This document shows positions 32,725-39,802 of a stretch of DNA of 39,802 nucleotides, piece after piece. This stretch comes from Clostridia bacterium (GTDB lineage Bacteria; Bacillota; Clostridia; Oscillospirales; SIG627): assembly GCA_017439965.1 (NCBI GenBank), contig JAFSID010000056.1:1-39802 (forward strand). Reading direction: 5' to 3'. The position numbers and the translations under genes are program-made. Every line of letters begins with the position of its first letter. The stretch's first letter is position 1. The notes below the pieces were generated by a model. The model was not told where the DNA came from and did no database searches. It worked only from the letters and a program-made list of their open reading frames with translations.

Positions 32725-33290
32725 TAGCACCTCATGAATTAAAAAATAAAGCTTTTAACAGGGCGATGAGAGGCTATGTAATGTCAGAGGTTGACGATTA
32801 CATAAGCTTTCTTATTGATAAATATACAGAGGTTTACAGGAAGAACCTTGATCTTGAAAACGAACTTAATAAGCTCAAGCTTAAGTATAGCGAGCTTCAT
32901 AATGACGAGGATACGATTCGCGCGGTTATCGTTAAGGCTCAGAAGCTTGGTGAGAACATTGTCTCTCAGTCTCGCGTTGATGCAGACAAAATTGTTGAAG
33001 CATCAAGAGAGACCTGTCGCAAGAACGTTGAAGAGGCTGAAAAGAAGATTGCCGAAAGTATGGCTGAGGTTGAACGAATCAAACAGCTTTCCGAGGAATT
33101 CAGACAGCGTCTTTACGACGAGTATATTTCTCACCTTGAAATTCTTAAGGGTATGGATTTATCATACGATTTATCCTCAAAAAAGAGCTTATCCGAGGAA
33201 GTAGAGGCTCAGACCGAGGAGCGTATCACCAAAGCTAAAGACAAGCTTGATACTATACGCTCTGATGACGATGAAACGTTTCTCGTTTAA
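32721..33290 (+). CDS. divIVA: DivIVA-family cell division/polarity protein
   Basis: 189 residues. The N-terminal motif LKNKAFNRAMRGYVMSEVDDYISFL (about 6-30) is the DivIVA lipid-binding domain, followed by coiled coil from about 33 to 150 (LENELNKLKLKY, KNVEEAEKKIAESMAEVERIKQLSEEF). It marks curved membrane at septa and poles and recruits division or cell-wall proteins. It overlaps ylmH by four bases, so the two are translationally coupled. Confidence 0.93.
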   Translation: MIAPHELKNKAFNRAMRGYVMSEVDDYISFLIDKYTEVYRKNLDLENELNKLKLKYSELHNDEDTIRAVIVKAQKLGENIVSQSRVDADKIVEASRETCRKNVEEAEKKIAESMAEVERIKQLSEEFRQRLYDEYISHLEILKGMDLSYDLSSKKSLSEEVEAQTEERITKAKDKLDTIRSDDDETFLV

Positions 33291-33313
33291 CTTTTAAAAA
33301 GGGGATTACTATT

Positions 33314-33796
33314 TTGATTACGACCGTTGTTCTGCTTGTTGTCCTATGCGACGTTCTTTCAAAGTATTTAGTGGTACAGCTTTTGCTGCCGCTGGAACGT
33401 TCAGTTACCGTGATACCCGGCATTCTCGATTTCACGTACGTTGAAAACAGAGGTGCTGCTTTTGGTATGCTCAGTAATTCCAGATGGATTTTCATGACAG
33501 TATCGGTCGTATTTATTTTTGTACTGATATACGTTCTGAAGCAAAAATATTCATCCAACACCTTGTACACGGTTTCTCTTTGCTTGTTTCTCGGAGGAGG
33601 AATAGGTAATATGATTGACAGAGTTTTTTTGGGCTACGTTGTTGACTTCGTAGAGTTTACCTTCGTCGATTTTGCTGTATTTAACGTTGCCGACAGCGCT
33701 ATTTCCATCGGCGCTGTATTATTTGTAGTATACCTTATTTTCTTTGATACTGTTTTCTTTCCGAGAAAGCAAGGAAAGGACAAGGATAATGCTTGA
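33314..33796 (+). CDS. lspA: Lipoprotein signal peptidase (signal peptidase II)
   Basis: 160 residues with four membrane helices. It cleaves the signal peptide of prolipoproteins such as the VanY-type lipoprotein of this window. Catalytic and conserved motifs are CDVLSKY, YVENRGAAFGM, GGGIGNMIDR (with catalytic Asp) and FNVADSAISIG (with the second Asp). The start is TTG 33314, nine bases after GGGG. The stop overlaps the rluD start by eight bases. Confidence 0.95.
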   Translation: MITTVVLLVVLCDVLSKYLVVQLLLPLERSVTVIPGILDFTYVENRGAAFGMLSNSRWIFMTVSVVFIFVLIYVLKQKYSSNTLYTVSLCLFLGGGIGNMIDRVFLGYVVDFVEFTFVDFAVFNVADSAISIGAVLFVVYLIFFDTVFFPRKQGKDKDNA

Positions 33797-34748
33797 CCAA
33801 TTCGTCTTTGACTCAGAAGACAACGAGGCTCTTGAGCTGATAGCAACGGATAACGGTGCAAGACTTGATACGTTCATTTCCGAATCACTTGACATTACAC
33901 GTTCGAGAGCAAGCACTCTGATTGAAAAGGGACTTGTAACGGTTAACGGAAGGCTTGTAAAAAAAAGCTACGTTTTAAATCATGGAGACGTAATTCTTGC
34001 TACACCGCTTCAAGATGAAATATATGACGTTATTCCCGAAAACATTCCTCTTGACATAGTTTATGATGATTCCGATTTGCTTGTAGTAAATAAACCGCAG
34101 GGAATGGTTGTTCATCCTGCCCCGGGAAATTACAGCGGTACACTCGTCAACGCTCTTATGTTTCATATCAAGGATTTGTCGGGAATTAACGGTGTTATGC
34201 GACCGGGTATCGTTCACAGAATTGATAAGAATACAAGCGGTTTACTTATAGTTGCAAAGAATGATAAGTCTCACGTGTCACTTGCTGAGCAGATTAAAGC
34301 ACATTCGTTTGACCGATTTTACGAAGCAATCGTTTACGGTACACCCAAAGAGGAACAAGGAGACATACGTTTTTCTATCGGACGCTCACGAACGGATAGA
34401 AAAAAGATGGCTGCATTTGATGAAGACTGTAAGCTGGCAGGTGTCAGAAATGCCGTAACGCATTACTCGGTGCTTGAGGATTTCGGCAAATACAGTCACT
34501 TAAGACTCAAGCTTGAAACGGGAAGAACGCATCAGATAAGAGTGCATATGAAAGCCATCGGTCATCCCGTTGTCGGAGACGATCTATACGCATCGGATAA
34601 GCTTGAAAAATTCGGCTTAAAGGGTCAGTGTCTACACGCTAAAAGCATAGGATTTATTCATCCGAGCACTAAAGAATATTTGTATTTTGAATCGGAGCTA
34701 CCTGATTATTTCAAAAAAATACTTTCAAGGCTTTCGGCGGAGAACTGA
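33789..34748 (+). CDS. rluD: RluA-family 23S rRNA pseudouridine synthase
   Basis: 319 residues. An N-terminal S4 RNA-binding domain (ARLDTFISESLDITRSRASTLIEKGLVTVNGRLVKK, about 19-55) is followed by the catalytic domain with GIVHRIDKNTSGLLIVAKN (catalytic Asp in HRIDK) and GRTHQIRVHMKAIGHPVVGD. It converts uridines of rRNA to pseudouridine; RluD is the closest namesake but the RluA/C/D specificity cannot be fixed by eye. Start at ATG 33789, overlapping lspA; a longer frame from 33744 is rejected. Confidence 0.92.
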   Translation: MLDQFVFDSEDNEALELIATDNGARLDTFISESLDITRSRASTLIEKGLVTVNGRLVKKSYVLNHGDVILATPLQDEIYDVIPENIPLDIVYDDSDLLVVNKPQGMVVHPAPGNYSGTLVNALMFHIKDLSGINGVMRPGIVHRIDKNTSGLLIVAKNDKSHVSLAEQIKAHSFDRFYEAIVYGTPKEEQGDIRFSIGRSRTDRKKMAAFDEDCKLAGVRNAVTHYSVLEDFGKYSHLRLKLETGRTHQIRVHMKAIGHPVVGDDLYASDKLEKFGLKGQCLHAKSIGFIHPSTKEYLYFESELPDYFKKILSRLSAEN

Positions 34749-34750
34749 TA

Positions 34751-35578
34751 ATGAATTTCAATAATTACTTAATCGTATCCGATCTTGACGGAACGCTCTT
34801 TAACCGTCGGCAAACCGTTCCTGAGCGTAGCGTTAGAGCTATTGAGTATTTCAAATCTAACGGAGGAATCTTTACTGTTGCCACGGGCAGAGATATAAGA
34901 TTTATTGACAAGCGCTTCCCGTTTATAAAGACTCTTGTGAATGCACCTATCGTAACCTCAAACGGCTCTCAGCTTTCGGACGTTAACAGCGGAATGATTT
35001 ACGTAGATTTGTTTCACTCAAAGGAACTCTTGAATCGTGTTCTCGTCGACTTAGAGCCGATTTATGAGGATGCAACGATTGAGCTGTACGGCAAGGATAA
35101 AATATACGTTGTTCATCCCAATGAATATATTTACAGACGCTTCTCTCTGTTATCGGACTATGTCGTCTATTTAGATTCAGTTGTTATTCCCGACGATGAT
35201 ATACTTAGAGTTGCAATCATTGATCACAACGCAGAACGTATCGGGAGTATTTCAAGAGCAGTCGGAAAAGCTACGGCAAACGATGACGTTGAGCTTGTGT
35301 TCTCCGAATCGTTTATTTATGAGATTCTACCGCACGGTGCAACCAAGGGTAATGCTGTTAACGAGCTGCGAAGCATATTAGGTCGGGATAAGATCCTGAT
35401 TTGCGCAGGAGACTGGAACAACGATTTGTCACAGCTTGCGATAGCTGATATTCCCGTGTGTCCGTCTAACGCAAACGAGTCGGTACGTAGCTTCTGCAAA
35501 TATACCCTTTGTGATTGTGACGAAGGAATTATTGCCGATATAGTACAGAGCATCGAAAATGGTCTGTTTGATATATAA
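34751..35578 (+). CDS. Cof-type HAD superfamily phosphatase (second copy)
   Basis: 275 residues. Motifs: VSDLDGTLFNRRQTVPERS (motif I), ATGRD (motif II), HGATKGNAV (motif III Lys) and CAGDWNNDLSQL (motif IV, with W in place of the usual S or G). A cytoplasmic small-molecule phosphatase of the Cof/YidA group, distinct in sequence from the one at 19325. It follows rluD by two bases and precedes the transketolase genes with no terminator between, so it may be part of the same transcript. Confidence 0.9.
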   Translation: MNFNNYLIVSDLDGTLFNRRQTVPERSVRAIEYFKSNGGIFTVATGRDIRFIDKRFPFIKTLVNAPIVTSNGSQLSDVNSGMIYVDLFHSKELLNRVLVDLEPIYEDATIELYGKDKIYVVHPNEYIYRRFSLLSDYVVYLDSVVIPDDDILRVAIIDHNAERIGSISRAVGKATANDDVELVFSESFIYEILPHGATKGNAVNELRSILGRDKILICAGDWNNDLSQLAIADIPVCPSNANESVRSFCKYTLCDCDEGIIADIVQSIENGLFDI

Positions 35579-35594
35579 TTTTAGGAGGATAAAT

Positions 35595-36422
35595 ATGAAC
35601 GAAACGAAAAAGAAACTTCTCAAAGAAAAGGCGGCCAAAATCCGTCTTGGAGCACTCGAATGTGTTTACAGTGCAAATTCAGGTCATCCTGGTGGATCGC
35701 TTTCGGTTGCCGATCTTCTTGCATACCTTTATTTTGAGAAAATGAATATAAATCCCGAGGACCCCGACAACCCAATGCGCGACAGACTCGTTCTTTCAAA
35801 GGGACATACCTCTCCCGCGCTTTATTCAGCTCTTGCTCATAGAGGATACTTTTCTACCGAACTTCTCAAAACCTTCAGACACGAGGACAGCATTCTTCAG
35901 GGGCATCCCGATATGAAGAACGTACCGGGCGTTGATATGTCAACGGGCTCTCTCGGCCTTGGAATTTCCGCAGCTTGCGGAATTGCTCTGTCTGCAAAGG
36001 TTTCGGGCGACCCTTATAGAGTATATACCGTTCTCGGCGACGGTGAATCCGAGGAGGGTCAGGTTTGGGAGGCTGCAATGTTTGCCGCTCACTACAAGCT
36101 TGACAACCTCATTGCTTTTCTTGATTACAACGGATTACAGATTGACGGCCCTATTGCAGAGGTCATTAACCCTGCACCTTTTGATGAAAAATTCAAGGCG
36201 TTTGGATGGAACGTTTGTGTTATCGACGGTCATAATTTTGACGAAATAGACGAAGCAGTTAACACTTGTATGGAAGTCAAGGGCAAGCCTTCTGTCATTA
36301 TTATGAAGACCGTTAAGGGCAAGGGTGTTTCCTTTATGGAAAACGAGGTTGAATGGCACGGCTCTGCGCCCAACAAAGAGCAGTATGAGACCGCAGTAGC
36401 CGAAATTGAGAAAACGCTTTAA
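35595..36422 (+). CDS. Transketolase, N-terminal (TPP-binding) subunit
   Basis: 275 residues. The thiamine diphosphate motif is GDGESEEGQVWEAAMFAAHYKLDNLIAFLDYNGLQIDG; YSANSGHPGGSLSVADLLAYLYF and SKGHTSPALYSAL are active-site segments. Transketolase is often one ~660-residue chain; here it is split in two adjacent genes, as in many Clostridia and archaea. It transfers two-carbon units in the pentose phosphate pathway. Start at ATG 35595 after AGGAGG; an extension to 35559 is not supported. Confidence 0.95.
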   Translation: MNETKKKLLKEKAAKIRLGALECVYSANSGHPGGSLSVADLLAYLYFEKMNINPEDPDNPMRDRLVLSKGHTSPALYSALAHRGYFSTELLKTFRHEDSILQGHPDMKNVPGVDMSTGSLGLGISAACGIALSAKVSGDPYRVYTVLGDGESEEGQVWEAAMFAAHYKLDNLIAFLDYNGLQIDGPIAEVINPAPFDEKFKAFGWNVCVIDGHNFDEIDEAVNTCMEVKGKPSVIIMKTVKGKGVSFMENEVEWHGSAPNKEQYETAVAEIEKTL

Positions 36423-36432
36423 GGAGATAGAT

Positions 36433-37380
36433 ATGAAATACGAAATTGGACAAAAAATAGCCACCAGAGAGGCATACGGAAACGCACTCGCTGAATTTGG
36501 CGAAAATACCGATATAATCGTTTTTGATGCTGACCTTGCAAAATCTACAAAGACCATAACCTTCAAGAAGAAATTTCCTGACAGATTTTTTGATTGCGGA
36601 ATTGCTGAGGGCAATATGATGTCAGTGGCCGCAGGTGTAGCTACTACAGGTAAAATTCCTTTTGCAAGCTCTTTTGCAATGTTTGCGGCAGGCAGAGCCT
36701 ATGAGCAGATAAGAAACTCTATCGGCTATCCTCATCTTAACGTAAAAATCGGTGCAACTCATGCAGGCGTATCCGTTGGAGAAGACGGTGCTACTCATCA
36801 GTGCAACGAGGATCTTGCTCTTATGAGAACCATTCCGGGTATGGTAATACTCAACCCAGCCGATGCGGTTGAAGCGCGTGCCGCTGTTGAAGCCGCAATT
36901 AAGCACAACGGTCCCGTGTATATGAGATTCGGCAGACTTGCAGTACCCGTTATCAACGATCAGGATACCTACAAGTTTGAAATTGGCAAGGGTCAGCTCC
37001 TTAAGGAAGGAAAGGACGTAACCATTATCGCAACGGGTCTCATGGTTAACGAGGCTAATATAGCCGCTGAAAAGCTTGCTGATGAAGGAATAAGCGCCGA
37101 GGTTATCAACATCCATACGATCAAGCCTCTTGATGAAGAGCTCGTTGTACGCTCAGCTTCTAAGACGGGAAAGGTTATTACGGCCGAGGAGCACAGTATT
37201 ATCGGAGGTCTCGGAAGTGCTGTAAGCGAAGCGCTTTGCGAGGCTGGAGTAGGTGCAAAGCTTGTGAGAATCGGTGTTCAGGATGTATACGGAAAGTCGG
37301 GTAAGGCTACCGACCTTATCAAAGCTTTCGGACTTGACGCAGACAGCATCGCCGCAAAGGCACGCGAATTGGTTAAATAA
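36433..37380 (+). CDS. Transketolase, C-terminal (pyrimidine-binding) subunit
   Basis: 315 residues. It holds the pyrimidine domain with catalytic Glu in DCGIAEGNMMSVAAGVA, the GATHAGVSVGEDGATHQCNEDLALMRTIPGM segment, and the C-terminal regulatory-type domain (INIHTIKPLDEE..ITAEEHSIIGGLGSAV). It pairs with the N-terminal subunit encoded 10 bases upstream. AAGGAG precedes ATG 36433. A clean terminator follows. Confidence 0.95.
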   Translation: MKYEIGQKIATREAYGNALAEFGENTDIIVFDADLAKSTKTITFKKKFPDRFFDCGIAEGNMMSVAAGVATTGKIPFASSFAMFAAGRAYEQIRNSIGYPHLNVKIGATHAGVSVGEDGATHQCNEDLALMRTIPGMVILNPADAVEARAAVEAAIKHNGPVYMRFGRLAVPVINDQDTYKFEIGKGQLLKEGKDVTIIATGLMVNEANIAAEKLADEGISAEVINIHTIKPLDEELVVRSASKTGKVITAEEHSIIGGLGSAVSEALCEAGVGAKLVRIGVQDVYGKSGKATDLIKAFGLDADSIAAKARELVK

Positions 37381-37383
37381 TTC

Positions 37384-37412
37384 TATGCGGAGCATTTGCT
37401 CCGCATAATTTT
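37384..37412 (+). terminator. Rho-independent terminator after the transketolase genes
   Basis: Stem TATGCGGAGC with GCTCCGCATA (37384-37393 and 37398-37407), 4-base loop ATTT, then AATTTTT. It lies only about 12 bases before the start of the PAP2 gene. Confidence 0.9.
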
Positions 37413-37424
37413 TAGGTGAATAAA

Positions 37425-38333
37425 ATGAAATTTCTTGAATTTTTGGCTGAAAACAGAACTCCATTTTGGGACAAATTCTTTTCCGTTGTTACTTATCTCG
37501 GATGGGAAACTATTTTTCTCGTTGTTGCACTGGTACTTATATGGTGCATTAACAAAAAGTACGGATTTTTTATTCTGTACTGCGGTCTTATCGGACAGGC
37601 GTCAAGTCAGTGGCTAAAGCTTATATTCAAGGTTGAGCGTCCTTGGGTTGCTTTTCCTGATTTTAAGCCCATTCAATCTGCGATTGAAGAAGCGGGAGGT
37701 TATTCCTTCCCAAGCGGACACACGCAAATTGCAACCACGACCTACGGCGGACTTGCGCTTCTTTACCGTAAAAAGAAATGGCTTTCAGCACTGTTGATAA
37801 TAGCAGTGCTTCTCGTTGGATTCTCGAGAATGTATCTCGGTGTGCATTATCCTACCGACGTTATTTTCTCACTTGTTTTCAACACAGTGTTGATAATCTT
37901 CTTTTACATAATAGGGAAGAGGTATGCGGGTAACAGCACGTCGTCTATACTTCGTGTTATAGGATTGTTAGCAATGGGCTCCTTGCTCGTTTATTCAGTC
38001 GTTATGTTCAACAGATTTGGAGCTGTTGAGGTGTACGTTGATACGTTGAGCTTTTCTTCAAAGATGTTCGGAGCAACACTTGCTTTTGTAATTAGCTGGT
38101 ATATTGACGATAAATATATCAATTTCAAAACAGAGGCTTCCTTGCCCGTGCAAATATTCAAGGTGGTCGTCGGTACGGTTATTCTTCTTGCCATAAAGGA
38201 GGGGCTTAAGCCGTTGTTTTCGGCTATAGGGCTTAACGCAACGGCGGGTAATATAATAAGATACTTCTTCGTTGTATTCTTTGCAGGCACGATTTGGCCT
38301 TATTTCTTTATGAAGATTGTTAAAAAAAGGTGA
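37425..38333 (+). CDS. PAP2-family membrane phosphatase
   Basis: 302 residues with about seven or eight membrane helices. The three PAP2 motifs are KLIFKVERPW (K-x6-RP), YSFPSGHTQ, and SRMYLGVHYPTDV. Such enzymes dephosphorylate lipid phosphates, for example undecaprenyl pyrophosphate, at the membrane face. The C-terminal ~120 residues add further helices beyond the catalytic core. Start at ATG 37425 with AGGTG six bases upstream, chosen over the GTG at 37416. No separate promoter was seen; a terminator sits directly upstream. Confidence 0.92.
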   Translation: MKFLEFLAENRTPFWDKFFSVVTYLGWETIFLVVALVLIWCINKKYGFFILYCGLIGQASSQWLKLIFKVERPWVAFPDFKPIQSAIEEAGGYSFPSGHTQIATTTYGGLALLYRKKKWLSALLIIAVLLVGFSRMYLGVHYPTDVIFSLVFNTVLIIFFYIIGKRYAGNSTSSILRVIGLLAMGSLLVYSVVMFNRFGAVEVYVDTLSFSSKMFGATLAFVISWYIDDKYINFKTEASLPVQIFKVVVGTVILLAIKEGLKPLFSAIGLNATAGNIIRYFFVVFFAGTIWPYFFMKIVKKR

Positions 38334-38370
38334 ATTTTCACAAATAATTATCTTTTTTACAGAAAACACC

Positions 38371-38398
38371 TTGCAAAATACAAAAACAATGCTATAAT
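38371..38398 (+). promoter_or_regulatory. Promoter of pckG
   Basis: -35 TTGCAA (38371-38376), 16-base spacer, -10 TATAAT (38393-38398) with TGC extended -10. The leader holds a small hairpin (AGAGCG/CGCTCT with an 8-base loop, about 38408-38427). Confidence 0.75.
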
Positions 38399-38483
38399 AT
38401 ACAGTGGAGAGCGATTGAAAACGCTCTGTATACGTTTATAAAATACTTTATAATAAAATTTTTAGAGAAAGATGGTACACAAA

Positions 38484-39802
38484 ATGACACAGAACAAAAC
38501 TGTCCTTAAGTGGCTTGACGAGATGAAAGAGCTCCTTTGTCCTGACAACATTGTCTGGATCGACGGCAGCGAAAAGCAGATCGAAGAGCTTCGCCTTGAA
38601 GCTGTAAAGACCGGCGAGCTTATCAAGCTCAACGAAGAGAAGCTCCCAGGATGCTATCTCCACAGAACTAACCCCAACGACGTTGCACGTGTTGAAGACA
38701 GAACCTTTATCTGCTCCAAGACCCGTGAGAGTGCAGGTCCTACTAATAACTGGTGCGACCCCGATGAAATGTATAAGAAGCTTTACGGCATTGCTCGTGG
38801 CTCTTACAAGGGACGTACTATGTACATTATTCCTTTTTCTATGGGCCCCATCGGTTCTCCTCTTGCTAAGATTGGTGTAGAGATTACCGATTCCGTATAC
38901 GTTGTTCTTAACATGATTATCATGACCCGTGTAAGCCCCAAGGTATTTGACGTACTTGGCGACAGCAACGACTGGGTAAGAGGTCTCCATTCAAGATGTG
39001 ACGTTGACCCCGAGAACAGATATATCTGTCAGTTCCCCGAGGACAACACTATTATCTCCGTTAACTCAGGCTACGGCGGAAACGTACTTCTCGGTAAGAA
39101 GTGCTTCGCTCTCCGTATTGCTTCCTACCAGGGCTGGAAGGAAGGCTGGATGGCTGAGCATATGCTTATTCTTGGTATCCAGAATCCCAAGGGAGAGGTT
39201 AAGTACGTTGCAGCTGCATTCCCCTCTGCATGCGGTAAAACCAACCTTGCAATGCTCATTCCTCCCAAGTATCTTCAGGAGAAGGGCTACAAGGTATGGA
39301 CCGTTGGTGACGATATTGCCTGGATGAGAATAGGCGAGGACGGACGTCTTTACGCTATCAACCCCGAGAACGGCTTCTTCGGTGTTGCTCCCGGTACCAA
39401 CGAGAAGTCCAACTATAACGCTCTTGCTTCTACTAAGAAGAACACCATCTTCACCAACGTTTGTCTTGACCTTAATGACAACACTGTATGGTGGGAGGGA
39501 CTTAATAAGAATCTTCCCGAGAACGCTATTGAGTGGAAGGGTAATCCTTGGGATCCCGCTAAGTTCAACAAGGCTGACAAGACCACTTGTGCCGCTCATC
39601 CCAACAGCCGTTTCACTGCTCCCGCAGAGAACTGCCCCTGTATTTCCGATGAGTTCAACAAGGGTGCAGGCGTTCCGATTTCCGCTATTATCTTCGGCGG
39701 ACGCCGTGCAAAGACCGCTCCTCTCGTATACCAGTCCAAGAACTGGGAGAACGGTGTATTCGTTGGCTCTGCTATGGCTTCTGAGACTACCGCTGCGGCT
39801 GC
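38484..39802 (+). CDS. pckG: Phosphoenolpyruvate carboxykinase (GTP), 3' end outside window
   Basis: 439 residues are visible of about 600. It interconverts oxaloacetate and GTP with PEP, CO2 and GDP. The PEPCK P-loop FPSACGKTNLAM with the reactive Cys, the kinase-2 motif VGDDIAW, NSGYGGN, and RFTAPAENCPCISDEF and FGGRRAKTAPLV are diagnostic of the GTP class. The protein start MTQNKTVLKW matches relatives, so I use ATG 38484; ATG 38472 in frame (MVHK...) is the alternative, one base after AGAAAG. Codon use is strongly biased (abundant AAG, CTT, GAG and GCT), consistent with high expression. Confidence 0.96.
   Translation, partial: MTQNKTVLKWLDEMKELLCPDNIVWIDGSEKQIEELRLEAVKTGELIKLNEEKLPGCYLHRTNPNDVARVEDRTFICSKTRESAGPTNNWCDPDEMYKKLYGIARGSYKGRTMYIIPFSMGPIGSPLAKIGVEITDSVYVVLNMIIMTRVSPKVFDVLGDSNDWVRGLHSRCDVDPENRYICQFPEDNTIISVNSGYGGNVLLGKKCFALRIASYQGWKEGWMAEHMLILGIQNPKGEVKYVAAAFPSACGKTNLAMLIPPKYLQEKGYKVWTVGDDIAWMRIGEDGRLYAINPENGFFGVAPGTNEKSNYNALASTKKNTIFTNVCLDLNDNTVWWEGLNKNLPENAIEWKGNPWDPAKFNKADKTTCAAHPNSRFTAPAENCPCISDEFNKGAGVPISAIIFGGRRAKTAPLVYQSKNWENGVFVGSAMASETTAAA

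Overview
The window looks like a chromosomal segment of an uncultured, probably gut-dwelling member of the Clostridia (Bacillota). The reasons are: the order yggS-sepF-ylmH-divIVA-lspA-rluD, which is typical of Firmicutes; a lipoprotein M15 carboxypeptidase; a transketolase split into two genes; a GTP-type PEP carboxykinase; strong AAGGAG/GGAGG ribosome binding sites; and sigma-A style promoters, several with an extended -10 (TGn). Protein assignments come from motifs and remembered family sequences, with no database search. No tRNA, rRNA, CRISPR array, transposase or phage gene was recognised.

Region 1 (1-7665) is an accessory carbohydrate island. It holds the end of a small membrane-anchored protein; a clan GH-A glycosidase and an AraC regulator on the minus strand; and a divergent DUF5107/TPR protein plus a TIM-barrel glycosidase-like protein on the plus strand. 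None of the three enzymes has a signal peptide, so they should act on sugars already inside the cell. The two enzyme promoters share a 15-base motif (one mismatch) exactly 10 bases upstream of the -35 box, a good candidate for the AraC operator. Directly after the last glycosidase stop codon lies an in-frame remnant of the C-terminus of a glutamine synthetase with a terminator, a probable recombination scar.

Region 2 (7665-15863) has nnrE and an MFS transporter, a family 2 glycosyltransferase, and then an operon of GT4 glycosyltransferase, galacturonokinase-like GHMP kinase, RmlA-type nucleotidyltransferase, UDP-glucuronate 4-epimerase-like protein and PHP phosphatase. Together the kinase, nucleotidyltransferase and epimerase could salvage free galacturonate (GalA to GalA-1-P to UDP-GalA, interconverted with UDP-GlcA) for the glycosyltransferases.

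Region 3 (15884-21213) is one operon from a perfect-spaced promoter to a strong bidirectional hairpin: an AKR-like TIM-barrel protein, a VanY-type lipoprotein, a HerA-like DUF853 ATPase broken by a one-base deletion, a Cof-type HAD phosphatase and a serine beta-lactamase-family hydrolase.

Region 4 (21212-27031) carries a GH123/DUF4091-type protein (minus), an SGNH hydrolase, a sodium:neurotransmitter-symporter-family transporter, and the lysine genes dapA-dapB (minus).

Region 5 (27115-39802) is mostly housekeeping: queA, miaA, a HlyD-like adaptor, yggS, sepF, ylmH, divIVA, lspA, rluD, a second Cof HAD, the transketolase pair, a PAP2 phosphatase and the 5' three quarters of pckG. A hairpin-rich 143-base segment between direct repeats at the 3' end of queA looks like a small inserted element.
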